DNA of 64,000 nt from Numida meleagris (lineage: Eukaryota; Chordata; Aves; Galliformes; Numididae), in the NCBI RefSeq assembly GCF_002078875.1, contig NC_034420.1, positions 5,269,814 through 5,333,813 on the forward strand, written 5' to 3'. Positions 38,436-52,010 of this stretch are shown piece by piece (positions within the stretch are counted from its first letter, which is position 1; each line of letters opens with the position of its first letter). A program made the translations under genes and the position numbers. The notes beneath the pieces are model-generated. The model searched no databases and had not been told where the DNA came from. It worked only from the letters and a program-made list of their open reading frames with translations.

Positions 38436-41400
38436 CTGATGTTCTCAGCATCACTGACATGCAGCAAACAACTGACGTTTTGCAGACACCACTAGACAAA
38501 AACATTCCCAGCTACAGATTATCCTATACCTTCAGTAATTAATTATGGCAATATAATGACAGATAATACCATGCACATGTTCAACATTCAAAATACACAG
38601 TAGCAAGGCTCCATCATTTCCTTACTGAACTCACATGCAGCGTAAACAATGGAATTAATGCAAAACAAGAGAACTCCTACGGCCAATACAGTAGTTAGAA
38701 ACATGACCAAATGACTGTGTGAATAAGTACAAAAAACATAATGAGTTAGCAAAAAAAATTGTTGAATGTAACTAAACTTTTGGGAAGTACATTACTTGTC
38801 TGTTAGTACTACAATGGTGAAGACATTGAGAGTTTACATTTATCTTGTTATATATGGTTGAAAAAAAGCATCATGAATTCACACACTACCTATAAGTTTT
38901 AAACCCACAATGTAATGGACATGTTCAGCCCTAGGCCATGAATAATTCCTGAATGATTATGAACAGAGTGCTTAGAGAACTGCCAAATACTGTGACTTTC
39001 ATTCTGAAGTTTTGGTAATGTCATTTTTTTTTTCACTTTCTAATGAAGAGGAAGTGTAATTCACCGAGCTATTTTGTCTTCTATAATGCACTTGAGATGA
39101 TTCTATATCTGGCTGAACAGAAAGATGCTAAAGAATTAATCATCACCTGCCTCCCAGTCAAAACTAAAGGCTGCTCTCCCTTGTTGTGAGTATTCACTTA
39201 GCTCTAATTGAAGCAGCACTTAAGTATCACAATAGAACAATTCACTCTGAGATTTCTCCCCCATTCCCATCCTCCTTCCACCACTCTCCCTCCCCATTAA
39301 ATTGTTCTCTGCTTTAAATTCAAACAAGAGCGTGAAGCATGTCATGGATGTTATTGTTGTAGCAGCATATCTGGGTGGAATACAAGAGATGGAGAAAAGC
39401 TGGAAACAAAATGACTTTTTGCCATTGCTTTAACTCTGCTAATCTGCTTTTAAAATACAAAATACACTAACAATTAATATAAAACAATGATGAAATAAAT
39501 ACATTTCTGCAATTTCTTTTGAAACTGGAGTTATACATGGTGCAACTGATCTTTTGAATGAACAGGTTAAGACCACTAGAAAAACACTGCATCACACAGA
39601 ACAAGATTAAGGTTAGAAAATATTAAAATGGAAAACAAAGTACTATACAGTATAGAGGATGAATGCAATTTCAGCTGGAATACATTAATTTGAGCTAAAC
39701 AGATGGTTTACAAAATACTATTGGTTATGGTTCAGTTTTACTATGCGTGTAAACGTTTCTAATATATACTGTATCAGGCAAAATGAAAAATCAAGCGCTA
39801 TACAGAACTTCAGCCCCCTGTCTAACCTCTACACTAATCACACTGATCTTATTCTTTCATAAAGATGTCATAAAGAGTGATGAACATTTATGAATTGTTC
39901 AGATACAGAGGGATGAATGAAATAGAGAAGTACATAAAGAAGATATTTCCCTCTTCAGGAGGAAGTTATAGCAATGTGATTGTGGATTACACATTGAACA
40001 GTGATTTTTGTACATGGAATTTGTGCATCTAGGGAGACAAGAGCCTTCTAGAAAAGTTAGCACCTGAAGGTACCACAGTACAATACAATAGAGTTAAGAT
40101 TCTAAATCTATCTTAATTGCAAGCTTCTGATTCCTTTATTCTGCAAGCTAGCTGTTGTCTTCATTTAGACTTTTTCCAAACACCGAAACACTCAATACTT
40201 GAGAACTACTATTTGTAAAAAATGCCTTGTTAGGAAAAGTCTTTCACAACCAAGTTGTGCAGAAATATTTATAAAACACAAGACGATGTACATATACATG
40301 CAGTTTTAAGTCTTCTATTAATTATCGTATCCAGGAGATCAAGGGTAAAATTTCAAAATTAAGGGCTGAGAGAAATGCACCTGTATTTCAGAACTGACAC
40401 TTCCCACCAATTGAACCAGTCTACACCCTCCAAAATCTCTCATCTTCAAGAAGACTCCAACATACGCACGCAGATTCTACTCAGGCATAACAAAATCATG
40501 GCTATTTAACCAGACTCAGATATTCAGGACGTGGCCTATTTTTGAGGGTGATAAACAACCAGAATGCCCAGGATTCAACGAGTTTGGTTTTGGGTTGAAG
40601 GCTGCACAATTCCAGGAATCATCAGTGAATCCTTACGCTACTGTTTCAAGTGTATGGTAGACTGCCTTCAAAAAGAACTTCCAACAAGTTTTTCTTTCTA
40701 CTTGATCAGTTAATTAGCACAGATAAAAGGGCATGAAGCATCAGTATCAGAGAAACAAGAGTTCATACTGATGGCATCTTTTAACTGAAGAGTTTTAAAA
40801 CATTAAAGAAGTCCAAAGAAGAAAATACCCTGGTTTTCTTCCTTTTTGTCAAGTTCTTTAGTTTATCGGTAAACTAGAAAGTTATCTAGAAGTAAGAACA
40901 GAAAATGAGTTTTTGATAGCCATTAGTGAAACCTGTGCTTAACGACAAGCACTGGATTGCATGATCCCTGTTACAAACAAATTTTAAAGTTTGAACTTAT
41001 ATAATATGTCACTACATTTGAAAGATTGCTTCAACATCCAGTTGAGGTAAAATGATTTTTTTCTTCAATACATACTAGACTGACTTCACTGATCGCAGCA
41101 GACTGAATTGTATTTCTGTAAGGCTCTTCAACAGGCAGTCAAGTAAATAGCTTTTTCCCTGCTGCATGGTTTGCTGTTTGCTTAAGCAAAAATCCAATTT
41201 CTGGAGAAGACTCCACAAGGGCTAAATTCCCTGCCATTTACAAGTGTCCCATTAGAATAGCTTTCTATATGGAAATAACATTCCAAGACAAGGAGAGAAA
41301 GAGTAGGTCTGAGGTCCACTGTTCCTGATGTGTTTTATTATTTCTTTTTCATTTGAAGACCAGAGCCGTGCTCTCATGAGGAAGGGAGAGCAATATCTGA

Positions 41401-44400
41401 ATACAAATGTCTCCAGAAACTGGAGCTTCTTTGAAAGTAAAATATCTATTGCTTGCCTTTCCCCCCCCCAGTACTTATCAAAGACAAGCGGAAACATGAC
41501 AGCTTCAGACTCAAGCTGTCTTTTGTTAAAAGTTTTTTAATTATAAATTCAAAGAAAAAAAACTCCAACTGGGGCAGCATATATTAAAAATGTTGGGACT
41601 TGGGCTTGATTACTGTGCTCTTTAGTAGAAGTTTTTGTTTCAAAACAACAGCAATTAGAAAGATAGCAAGAACAAAGTTCTGCCCATACAGACGTAGCAA
41701 GAAGAATTAGCAGGTACTAGCGTTACCACAGCTCAGAGGGGGAGGGGAGAGGAAAATGAAAGCTTCTAACAAAAGTTCACAAAGGTGCATTTAATTTAGA
41801 TCTAATACGACAGATATTCTAAGTTTGCAGGATTTGGATTATTGAATGTTTACTACAATTTAACAGATATATAATGATCTCTGATATTCATCTACTTTCT
41901 AAGTAATACACAACAAATGTGTTCTATTCATTAGCAGTTATGTATTTAACATTGTCTTAACTGAAAAAGTTGTATTTAAGAATGTAAATATTGTAATAAT
42001 GGAAGCTAAGACTTTCCCTGCTTCACAAGAACACTTCCAGTCTTACACAAATGAGACAATCAATCACAGATCCCTTGTGCTACCAAGTACGTGCATATCA
42101 AGTAAGCAGGTAAGCCCGACTTTTATGGTTCACCAGGCCAAACGTATGCAGAGGCCCTGTGATGATGGCTGCCACACAGTTGCTCTTTCCCTGAAGGTGC
42201 AACTTTTAGCTAAAGTGATTGAAGTTGTTGAGCCTCCAGATTAGTAGTAGCATTTACAAAGCAGTGATCTCAATTTGTCTTTTCATCACCCTACCTCTCC
42301 TTCGAAAAGGAGTTATGTACAAACATCAGATGCATACTTATATTATGGAGGTTAAGCATGCATTTAGAATTTATTCACAATTGCCTTCCTGAACAAATAG
42401 GGAACTAGAGACGTTTGAGAAAAATAGCAGGAAACTTGCAAACCTAACATGCAATCAAAAAAACCACAGAAATAATTAGAGAGATCTTCATGTAAGCCAC
42501 TAACAAACATATGATGACCAGAGTTTATGGTGGAGGAAAAAAAAACAACAGTGAATATTTTTTTCTTTTTGACACAGGGTCATAATAGGAATATCCTATG
42601 GTAAGCAAGCAGGAACTTTATTTTGTGCAAATACAAAGCTCCAGGAACCCGTGCAGTTCAACTTGCTTAGAAAAACCGACAAGAAAAATACTGAAGAAAA
42701 TGCACTTCTTAAACCTCAGAATAGACACTCTGCAGATTGTTGTTTCTTTCTTGACCAATATTAGAAAGTGTGGGAGTCTGTATATCTTATCCCATACATA
42801 CGTGCACATTTTCAGTGTAATACCAGTGAGAACACCATTCCATGCACAACCATCAGAATATTACAAATTGGAAGTACTCCTGAGGTTTAAAAGTTCAGCT
42901 CTAAGTACTTCCTGAAAATCCAGTTGGAATTATCTTTTCTCATGAAAATATTTTTTACATACATCTTATTAATGTGTTATTTCTCCTTCGTAATCTAATT
43001 AGTTGCATTCTCCAGCAGTTCAAAGTTTGCTGCCTTAATATATTTACACACCATTTACAAAATACAGTTATAAAAATAATAAACGACTTGAGGATGTTGG
43101 AGTGTTAAAAACTCACTAACATATTATGAGCTACCATTATAATTTTTTTTTTATCCTACTACTACGAATTATTGCTCTGGTAGTGTGTAGTCTAGTGTCC
43201 TTGCTTTTAATTAACACCAATATAAAAGAATTCTTCCTAGGAAGATTTAAGAGTCTTCCCTGTTAAGAAAAGGGTCCAAGTTTTGTAGAAGATATGTATG
43301 CATGTATCTCATCTCTGAATGATTTCTTTAATATTTAGAATTGCATAATTTTTGCTAAATTACCTACACACTATAAGATTTTCAATTTTTATTGTCTTCT
43401 AATTCCTAATTAAAATCAGGCTTCGATGATTTTACTTTCGAAGTTGAAAACTTTTGAAATGAATATATTAAAAAACAAACAGTATTTAGAGATAATGTAA
43501 ATCACTACGCAGTTCTGAAAGTTAAGCTCAAGGCAGCAGTAAGAAACATGGAATTGCATTAAGCTTACTCCAATAACCTATTATGGTTTCTCCTTCAATG
43601 CAATTATGTCTCATATTATGACATTCTACAATTTTTAGACAATCTCTATTTATTTTACAAGCTGTGCTATCTTGGAATATATTTGAAATTTGCTTTTGAA
43701 TAGGTTTAGAAAAAATCAATTTAAAAGCATTAAAATGCATACGTCCTCAAATAAATTATCATTAATAAAAATTAACTAAATGATTGCAAATGAAAGATTT
43801 TGACACATGATGAACTTGGTGTTAGAGTTTTCTGACATAACTAATGAATTGATGTGAAGTTGCGGCATATTTTTACACCTCAGCGGTACTGTTGTTCAGT
43901 AAGAGTTCAAATTGCCTTTGGATATCACTAAGTGAAGTATCAGTTTCCTGGAGTTTAAATAACAAGTGAGTTCACTTTGGAAAAATAGCAGTAACTATTG
44001 GCAACAGTGACTTGCTCAGATTAGATACCTGTTGCTCCGCCATCATTCTTATCTATGTTAATTCCCAGTAGCTAAAACAAATTTGTTGTATTCAAAGATT
44101 TCTGAGAAAGGAATTCTGACATATAAAATAGTCTTGTATTGACTTGTTAAACAGCTGTGAGTCCAATGTGTATTGCATATTTAATATGTACATAGGTATT
44201 CATATGTTAATGTTAACTACCAGCATGATCAATGGCTGGAATAAGTTCAAAACACTCTGCACCTAAACTATCATGATTCGCAGAATTACCCATATTAGAG
44301 AGTTTTCTAATTCTGCCTATAGGTTTTTTAAATTGCATGAAACAGTAGTTCCACTGAGCTGGGAATAATTATATTACAAGAAAATAATTATGTGTCTAAG

Positions 44401-45194
44401 GTCACTTACTACTAAACTTCCTGAAGAATTCTTAGTGCCTTGTAAGCATGAGACAATTAAACCCTTTATGGCAATTCTTCTAATTTGAAATTTAGGAAGC
44501 TACTGAGTTTTCTGGTATGGCAATATCAAGTGGAAGTTACACGTTATTAAGTTTCAGATGGGTAGCCAAGTTCGGTCTCACGGTACTTTACAAGTAATCA
44601 ATCCTGTGCTCAAAAAAATCAATGTAATTTCTGTTTTATTAAAACCTGTTATGCTAAATTGCCATAGCCAGTCACACTGTAGTGAAGAGGCTTAGTCAGA
44701 TAAGAACATTTTAAATGATGTTACTTTGGCCATTCTTACTTTCACCAATTTGAATGAATGATGTCCAGAAGCAAGTACATCTAAATATACTTGTGATGGT
44801 ATTCATTCTTATACAGAAAATGCATGAATACCAAAATGGTAGGCATTCTGATTACTGACCCTCATATTTACTTCAAAAGTATACTCATACAATTTTTAAG
44901 AGACTAGGTACAGAAGCAGTAGAAGACTAGTTATTTCAATGGAGTCATTATTTCAAAACTTAAAATGGTGCTGATCCAGTGACCAGGATGAAACTCCTGT
45001 TAGGCCAGTATCTTGTTTCTAAGGCCAACAATCAGTGAGGAAGAGCAGGGCGTGTGAGCAGTGTAATGTAAAAATCTTTGGTTTCTTCAGCTTACTTTGC
45101 TTCTTGCGTTCTTAAGTTCGACTTCATTGCTAGTTTTCTTAGCTTTCTTAGCTTTCTTTTCTTTCTTTCTTTTTTACATTATTTTATTTTTTTG
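38436..45194. other. Intergenic downstream of the minus-strand gene
   Basis: 6.8 kb without a recognised repeat, apart from a C9 run (41461-41469) and pyrimidine-rich DNA just past the poly(A) site (45130-45180). One splice-bounded microexon candidate (44029-44071) is discussed in the findings. Confidence 0.45.
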
Positions 45195-45728
45195 AAGTCA
45201 GCAGATAATGGACATAAGCACTTTATTTATAGACATACTCACTGATGTAGTTGGATATGTGAAAAAGATGCCCTCTTTTGCATTCTTCATAAAAGAGAGC
45301 TAAAGCTAAGTAGCGATTCGACAGTGTAAAGCTATCAATATTATCACCATAAAAAAAAACAAGTTACAGCTTATATGCATTAAAAAGATGGAAACTATTC
45401 TGTTATCTTTGGATAAATACTGCCAAATGGACACATCTCAACTTTTCAAAAATTAAAAATATAACAAGGAAAAAATATATATTCTTAATAAAGTTCACTT
45501 TGGGCAGTTAGATGTACCTTCAGTATTCATAATCTCTAACAAGGTATTAAGAAAATTAATCTACTTATCAGAAAAATATAGTCCTAAGCCCACAGTAATA
45601 CAAAATGTAAATTACAAAAATGCAATTTCACCGTTAATTTTGCTGTAGAAAATTCTCTGATATTTTCTACATACAAACAGATATTAACATATTAAACTCA
45701 AATCAAGAAATCATCAAGTTGGTGGGTT
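45195..45728 (-). other. 3' UTR of the minus-strand gene
   Basis: Minus-strand sequence after the TAA is AT-rich and non-coding in every frame, and it leads to the poly(A) signal at 45222-45227. If the TGA is the true stop, the UTR begins at 45893 instead. The 3' limit is estimated at 10-30 nt past the AATAAA. Confidence 0.45.
45222..45227 (-). other. Poly(A) signal AATAAA
   Basis: TTTATT on the plus strand reads AATAAA on the minus strand, about 500 nt after the TAA of the terminal exon. A second AATAAA-like site lies near 45184-45189. The hexamer alone is common in AT-rich DNA; its position after a terminal exon is what gives it weight. Confidence 0.45.
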
Positions 45729-45893
45729 TTACTTCTTTCTGACTGGCAAAGAATAATCAATTCCATCTTTGGGTTTTACTCTCACTCCTGGAAATGTTTT
45801 CAAGGAATCTGCTCCTTCTTGACCTTGCCCTCCCCAGCTATTCCACCTTACTCTGCGTAAAACTCTGAGACCAATCTTCTCTCTTGAGCACTT
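45729..45893 (-). pseudogene. Open frame continuing past the TGA: candidate lost or read-through cytoplasmic tail
   Basis: Directly after the TGA, in the same frame, 54 sense codons run to TAA at 45729-45731. The peptide begins KCSREKIGLRVLRR and ends KPKDGIDYSLPVRKK. It is basic right after the hydrophobic segment, as expected for the cytosolic side of a single-pass membrane protein, and shows mixed, protein-like composition. One base change at the TGA (for example from CGA, a common CpG transition) would join the two parts, but I cannot tell the ancestral codon. Alternatives are 3' UTR with a chance open frame, stop-codon read-through, or a sequencing or assembly error. Selenocysteine is unlikely, since I found no convincing SECIS element by eye. 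Confidence 0.45.
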
Positions 45894-45943
45894 TCACAAA
45901 ACTATGCAAAGTCCAATGCCAGTGCCTATCGCAGCCAGTACAC
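45894..45943 (-). CDS. Terminal exon C: hydrophobic C-terminal segment up to an in-frame TGA
   Basis: A strong acceptor (ttcttgctgttcctgttgacag on the minus strand) ends just before base 45943. In the phase left by exon B the exon completes GGT (Gly), then reads VLAAIGTGIGLCIVL, then TGA at 45894-45896. The hydrophobic run of about 16 residues resembles a short transmembrane or tail-anchor segment. Taken at face value the protein ends here with almost no cytoplasmic tail. The same frame continues open for 54 codons (next entry), so the TGA may be a recent disabling change rather than the ancestral stop. The phase fit with exon B, the acceptor quality and the downstream poly(A) signal support a genuine last exon. 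The gene is unidentified. Confidence 0.63.
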
Positions 45944-46088
45944 CTGTCAACAGGAACAGCAAGAAAAACAAACACACCACCACTTATCCTGTTACGAATA
46001 CGTTAATTTATAATCTTGTCTTTAACTTGTCATGGAAAACAAAGACGTCTGTTATCAATGATAATAAAGATGCTGTTTTAACAACACT

Positions 46089-46196
46089 GAATTGCCAAGG
46101 TTGGAAAAGACCTCCAAGATCATCTAGTCCACCTATCACCAATATAACTCCACTAAACCATGTCTCTTAGCATCACATCTAAATGTTTCTTGAATG
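46089..46196 (-). repeat. Short CR1 3' end copy in intron B-C
   Basis: Contains gaattgccaaggttggaaaa, then cctccaagatcatctagtcc, then cactaaaccatgtctcttag, typical of a CR1 tail in reverse complement. It lies about 145 bp upstream of the exon C acceptor and has the same orientation as the gene. Confidence 0.85.
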
Positions 46197-47432
46197 TATA
46201 TAAAAGAAGAATGACTCTGTGTGGTGAAATTGTTTTTTTTCTTATCCAAGGGTGAATTCAACATCTTTACAAAGAACCTGCAGTTATTATTTTTAACATA
46301 TTTTCTTTGGATGATTAACAAAGAACTTTTGAAACAATTTAATTTATCTAGGGATGCAAATGTCAGTTTATATTTTTCAAGGCTGATTACTGAAGAAGTT
46401 CATAAGTAGTTTAATCTGTTCAGGGATGTTAAACAAATATGTCAAAATTTATTTTTGCATTTTTGTCCACCACAGCTAAACTAGAAGATCACTGGAAATA
46501 GACTGTAGTATTCTGTTTGCACAAGAACAAAAATAAAGAATAAGAAATAGTAATAATAAAGAGGCAATATGCTTTGTATTTTATAGAAGATGCAGACCCC
46601 TTTCTAAGACGAATGCTTTTCAGACTGGCATTTTCAGTAGCTTTACTGAGTAGATTATGGTCTGGCATTCTGCCATATAATGATATATAACCTTACAACT
46701 CACTATTATGCAAATAGCAGTTTGGCTAGGAGATCAGAGTGCTTAGATTTTCTCTGAGGACTATCATATATTTCAAGCTTCTTATACCAAATTGTATTTG
46801 ACATTTAATTTGAACTCAACTTATGTCGAAAAAATAATTTAAAAAACCCTCTTGTGTACATTCCTAATAAGATCAGTATTACATTTCAATCTTTCACACG
46901 TACGTATATATATACACAGTATATAGGTGGAAAGATATAGTCCACCATTCACAGAAGAGCATTCTAAATAAGGAATGTTTTGTAAAAGTGGGAAACAATG
47001 GCAAAAAAGTTAAAATTCATACATGCATCTTCTATTAATTAATTCTTATTTTGTAAGACTGGCAAGTATATATGCATTCAACCATGCTGTACAGGGAATT
47101 AATACTGGAAAATGGCATATGAAACATAATCAAGTTCAGTAGTTGGTTATTAATCTGGGAAAGGTCAGTTCTAAGCTGCACTTTTCCTTTCAGACCTCTT
47201 AAATTTAGCTAACAGGGTCAGTACTACGCTTATGGCAAAGATGATTCAATCTTCGTTCTAGCCCTACCAAGGACACCTAACACTTCTTTTGGCACAGAGC
47301 TATTTTATACCAACAGCTCAAGCTCTCATTTCAGAATTTGCTTTAACAGTATATTTGAATATTTATAATCTGCAAATTTACAAACACTACATCTCTTTGC
47401 CACATCCTTTTTCCATACAATATCCTATGATG

Positions 47433-47822
47433 TCATAGAATCATTTGGGTTGGAAGGGACCTTAAAGTTCCATACCTCTAGTTCCAAGCCCCTTGCCTTG
47501 GGCAGGGTCACCACCCACCAGATGAGGCTGCCCAGGGCCATATCCAACCTGGCTTTGAACATCTGCAGAGACGGAGCATCCACAACTTCTCTGAGCAGCC
47601 TGTTCCAGCATCTTACCTCCCTTCCTCCTAAGATCTAGTGTAAATCTCCCCCATTTTAGTTTAAAACTATTCCCCCTTGTTCTGTCACTATCTGACCATT
47701 TAAAAAATTCATCTCCCTCCTGTTTAGAAGCTCCATTTCATTACTAGAAGGCCACAATGACATCTCCCTGGTGCCTTTTCCAGATTGAACAAGGCCAGCT
47801 CTCTCAACATTTCTTCATATAG
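47433..47822 (-). repeat. CR1 3' end copy
   Basis: Contains catagaatcatttgggttgg, atatccaacctggctttgaa, gcagcctgttccagcatctt and attgaacaaggccagctctc, in the usual CR1 order reversed. About 390 bp, followed by AT-rich low-complexity DNA. Confidence 0.9.
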
Positions 47823-47975
47823 TGTATAATGAGGATAATATAAAATAAATATTTTATGCAATATGTAGCATAAAATAAATATGTAAAATAGCACATTAAA
47901 TATAAATTATAATAGATGTAAGTATAAAATGTAAACTTATAATACAGATATAAAATATAAATATAAATAAGTATG
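47822..47975. repeat. AT-rich low-complexity DNA
   Basis: Imperfect repeats of ataaaatataaatat type directly after a CR1 copy. The Tyr/Ile-rich ORFs here are compositional. Confidence 0.75.
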
Positions 47976-49102
47976 AGTAAAAAAGCAGTGCCCAAACAAT
48001 TCCCCTTGAAACTGTAGAAATCCTGTTTCCAGAACTTTGAATAGAAGATGAAAAATGAAACTGAAGGTATATCTGATTCTCCAAGCAAAAATAATTTCTG
48101 GGATGGTTGTTACTTTTGTGTGTTTTGGAAATCCTTAAATAAAAATTCAGAGTTTAAAACAACTTGAGCATTCTGTCATCTAAACTTGTACACCTACAAT
48201 AAAAGAGAAAAAACATTTTTCCCTATTAAGAAGCTCAGTAGCATGCCCATGAACGCAGGGGAAATTATTGTGATTACAGTCTATAAAACAGACCACGAGA
48301 CCTTGTTTAGCCTTAAGCACTCTGATTCTGGAAGTGATCTAGCCATGGCAACACACAGCTGAGTGTATTAGTCCACACAGCACTTTATTTCGCTAGATTT
48401 CTGGTCTTGTTCAAGCCAGACAATTAAAGATAGCTAAATATGCATTCATAGCACTGATGTCTGCTGTGTACACACGCTAACTCAGTTTGATGAAAGGTAG
48501 GATAATCCCCAAGTCTGCATATATATTTGTTGTACGACCATAAAATACCATAGAAGAAACCGTACAGACAAATTTAAAATTTATTGTTGACATTTAAAAA
48601 AACGGAATAATCATATGTAGGATAGGAAAGTTCATTTCCCTAATCTAGGACAAACAAAAGTGTGGAAAGACTGACCCATTAGATTCCTTATATAAATGAA
48701 AAGCGTTTTCTACTCTAGGAAGTAGTAGTAGAAAAAAGCATAGATTAATAAAATAATGCTCCTCTGACATTAACTCAAAATTCTCAATTGAATGATGATC
48801 CCATTAGAACTAAGTAAATTATTCACAGCAAATAATTTCCTCAATAATTTTTCCTCATACTCTACTCACACAATGTCCATCAGAGAGTGCAGCTTACCTG
48901 AGTTTAATCACTATTAGCTTTTATTCAGTTATTTTGAAGAGAACTTTGGAATATAACAAGAATTGTTATTTAAGCTTGGACTTGTGACACTTGATATGGC
49001 CATGCACTGGATGAGCATAAACCAAATGGAAAAATTTCAGCAGAATATTGATTTAATTGGTTGCTTAGTTATTTATTTATATGCCTATGTATACGTAACA
49101 GA

Positions 49103-49131
49103 TTTTTCTTTTTTTTTCTTTTTTTTTTTTT
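49103..49131 (+). repeat. T-rich runs in intron B-C
   Basis: T-rich stretch with C interruptions; another poly-T run lies at 49655-49670. On the gene's strand these are A runs. Confidence 0.8.
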
Positions 49132-51559
49132 GTGGATACTATTTCAAGAAAATTAATGTTATCCAGTAGAATCAATACTTGAAACCACTACTTGTTTGGA
49201 AAAGTAAAGACTTTTATGAAACTTGCTAGCTATATGAAGAGCTCACATTGAAATTCACCTGAAAATTTAATACCGTTGTTGTGCAGGCCGCGCACAACAT
49301 TTCTTGTGAGACATTGTAACCTAGCAAATCATTTTTATGTGTTTGCTATTAATGCATAATTAACTTTGTCCACTTTCCTACATTTGCATGTATTGAAGTT
49401 AACAACCTTTTAATAAATCATAAACTACAGATATTCCACAGCTAATGTCAGCTTGCATGAGGGATCTTTTTTTGAAATGGCACAAAATGATATTGTAGTC
49501 AAGAACTCTTCAGCATACAGTGGACACATTTTGAAGAGATTCCTTTTTCTTTCAATCTCAGCTGTTCTACTGTAATAGCTATTGTCACTTTAAAACCTGG
49601 ATCTACAGAAGTCACCATTATATTGTGAAATGAATGTATTTGGAGGTGGTACTCTTTTTTTTTTTTTTTTCCCAGTAAAAAGACTTGAATGAATGCTCCA
49701 AACACAAATTTCTATTATTTTTGGACTGTGTTTTGCCCACACACAAATTCTATATGGTACCTTTAAAACTGATGGAATCAAAACTTGTTTGAGTTCATGA
49801 ACGCTGTATGTGTTCTTTCATCTTGTCAAAAACTGTGGTGTTGATTTACACCTCAATTTACAGCTGAAACCATCAAAATCTTCAGAAGGTAAACAGTGGA
49901 TAGTAACACACACTAACCAGATAGTCGGAAGATCCTAGGAGACATTCTTAGACTATTACTACCTTAATTTCATGTTGAACTAACACATCCAAGTCACAAT
50001 TTTTGCAGTATGCATTTCTTTTGCATATTATTTTTGCCATAGAAAAGAAAAAAAAAAAAAGGAAAATGTCAAGTAATATCAGTAGTGCTCTAGGTAAATT
50101 TCGTCGAAGTTTAATTTTTCCCCTTTCTGTTAAACAATTTCCTTTTGTCATGAACATAGTGCTGTCTTGATATTCTTTGTCTTCCACTACTATTTTTACT
50201 TTTTTAGCTTGTATACGTACTCCCATATAACAACCAGTAGCAGAATTCATGAGATAAAGAAGTGCTAATAGATCCCTCTGCCTTTAGTATGCAGAACTAA
50301 AAAGCTACTGCTTCAACCTTCAGCACTGGCACATACATAAATGATGCATAAAACATTTAGTATTGTTGTTTTCAGGTTTATTACTGCTTGCTAGATCATT
50401 TATTCTCATACTGATAATCTTGCCCACAGCATCTTATTTTTGTTAGGTAATAAAGTGACTTAGGAAGCAACCAAATTTGTGGCAATAAGTCAGCTGAATA
50501 TCCACAGAACAAATCAAATTTTCAAAATACAAAAATGAGCTCAAGAAATGCTTGAAACTAGTTTATTTTAATTCTGTGCAATATATCATAGGAACTGAGA
50601 TGCAGAGGATCCAACACTGAGCAGTCCTGTTTTCTGTATTAACGTAGACAGTATTTCTGGTACGAAAACTACAGTAGAAAAATACCAGTACTGATTCAGA
50701 ACTCTAGCACTCTTTGATGTGCAGTGAAAAACCCACCCAGATTTTTAAGATCAAATTTTAAATGCTATTTAGCCCACTATCATGTGAACAGACACTTAAT
50801 GCTTTCAAAAGTTCCATTAAATATTCATTCATATATTTGCCTAAATGCTTATAAAAACAGAAAAACAAAAATCTCTAAGACTTCCATAGTACTTACCTAT
50901 TTCACAACAATCTTGTGAAAATAAATGCAACTGTTACTGTTAGAGGCTCCTGTGTTTAAGTAATACAAATTAGATTTTTTGGTCTTAAAATGACATGACT
51001 TGGCAAGTCTATTAGTAAGAGAGATCCCGTCTTCAAACTAAGGGGAACAAGCTGTGAGGCAAAGTGATAATGAGTACTAGTGGTATTTGAAACATCAAAA
51101 CATTTAGGTAAGTTAGAGAACACAATTATTTGAATTTTAGCATCAAAACTAAGCAGAATTCTGCAGGTAAGTTCTTGATTAATGCTAAAAGCTAACCAAT
51201 AGCGCATTCATCTTTAAGGAAAGCAAGAACAAAGGCCTGAGAAAACAGACTAATCACTCCTGTCTTAGATCCTGGTAACGTCCTCTTGAAACCCATTCCC
51301 AAATGGGAACAACAACACAAGAGTCAGAACACAGGCAGCAGTGTTACCAAGGGCAAGCTGTATTAAGGAATCAATTGCCTCTACAATGAACCAAGTGACT
51401 GAACACAGAGCAATAAACAAAGGCCTTTTACACACCTTCTGTCACAGTTTTCTGATCAGTCAGCTAGCAAAACATGGGCTGGCTGACCATTAGTAGGTCA
51501 AAACTATGCTGCATGCCCAGGCTGCAAGGGCAACTGTCATTGGTTTGATATCCAGGTAG

Positions 51560-52010
51560 CAGCCAGGAACAAGTACCTCAGGGATCAATACTGTAGCTGA
51601 CATTCAGCTTTAAGTCCTTTGATGCCATGCCAGAGCACACCATCAGCAAAGTTGGGGGTGTGGCTGACAAAAACAGCAGTGCTTCAATCACTGTGCTGTT
51701 TTGGGACTTAAGATTAATACTGAGAAACTTCAGAAAGTCCAGCAGAAGGGGATTAGCAAAATGGGCATAGTTCTAGAGCACCATCTAGGAGACTACAGGC
51801 TGACCAGATAGCAGCCTACAACTATTTGAAGCTTGGCTACAAAACCAGGAGATCTCAAGTCTTCTTGTTAGTGTCAGAAGACATAGCAAGCCACAGCTAC
51901 AGGTTGTGGCTTGGAAGGTTCAGCTTGGACACTGGAAAAGAAGCTTTCACTAGCAGGGTAGTACATTGGCACAGGAAGGGAGAAGCTACAAAATCCCCAT
52001 TCTGGGCAGT
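51560..52010 (+). repeat. Old, diverged CR1 segment
   Basis: The order of landmarks fits CR1 ORF2 into the 3' UTR: cctcagggatcaatactgta, gagcacaccatcagcaaagt, cagcctacaactatttgaag, ggttcagcttggacactgga and agcagggtagtacattggc. Divergence and many indels mark an old copy. Some CR1-like sequence may extend further 5', but I cannot fix the boundary. Confidence 0.6.

Noticed and set aside
45700..45893. Selenoprotein interpretation of the TGA
   Set aside because: No convincing SECIS core was found by eye in the 3' UTR, and the position (edge of a membrane segment) is not a redox site. Not excluded by computation.
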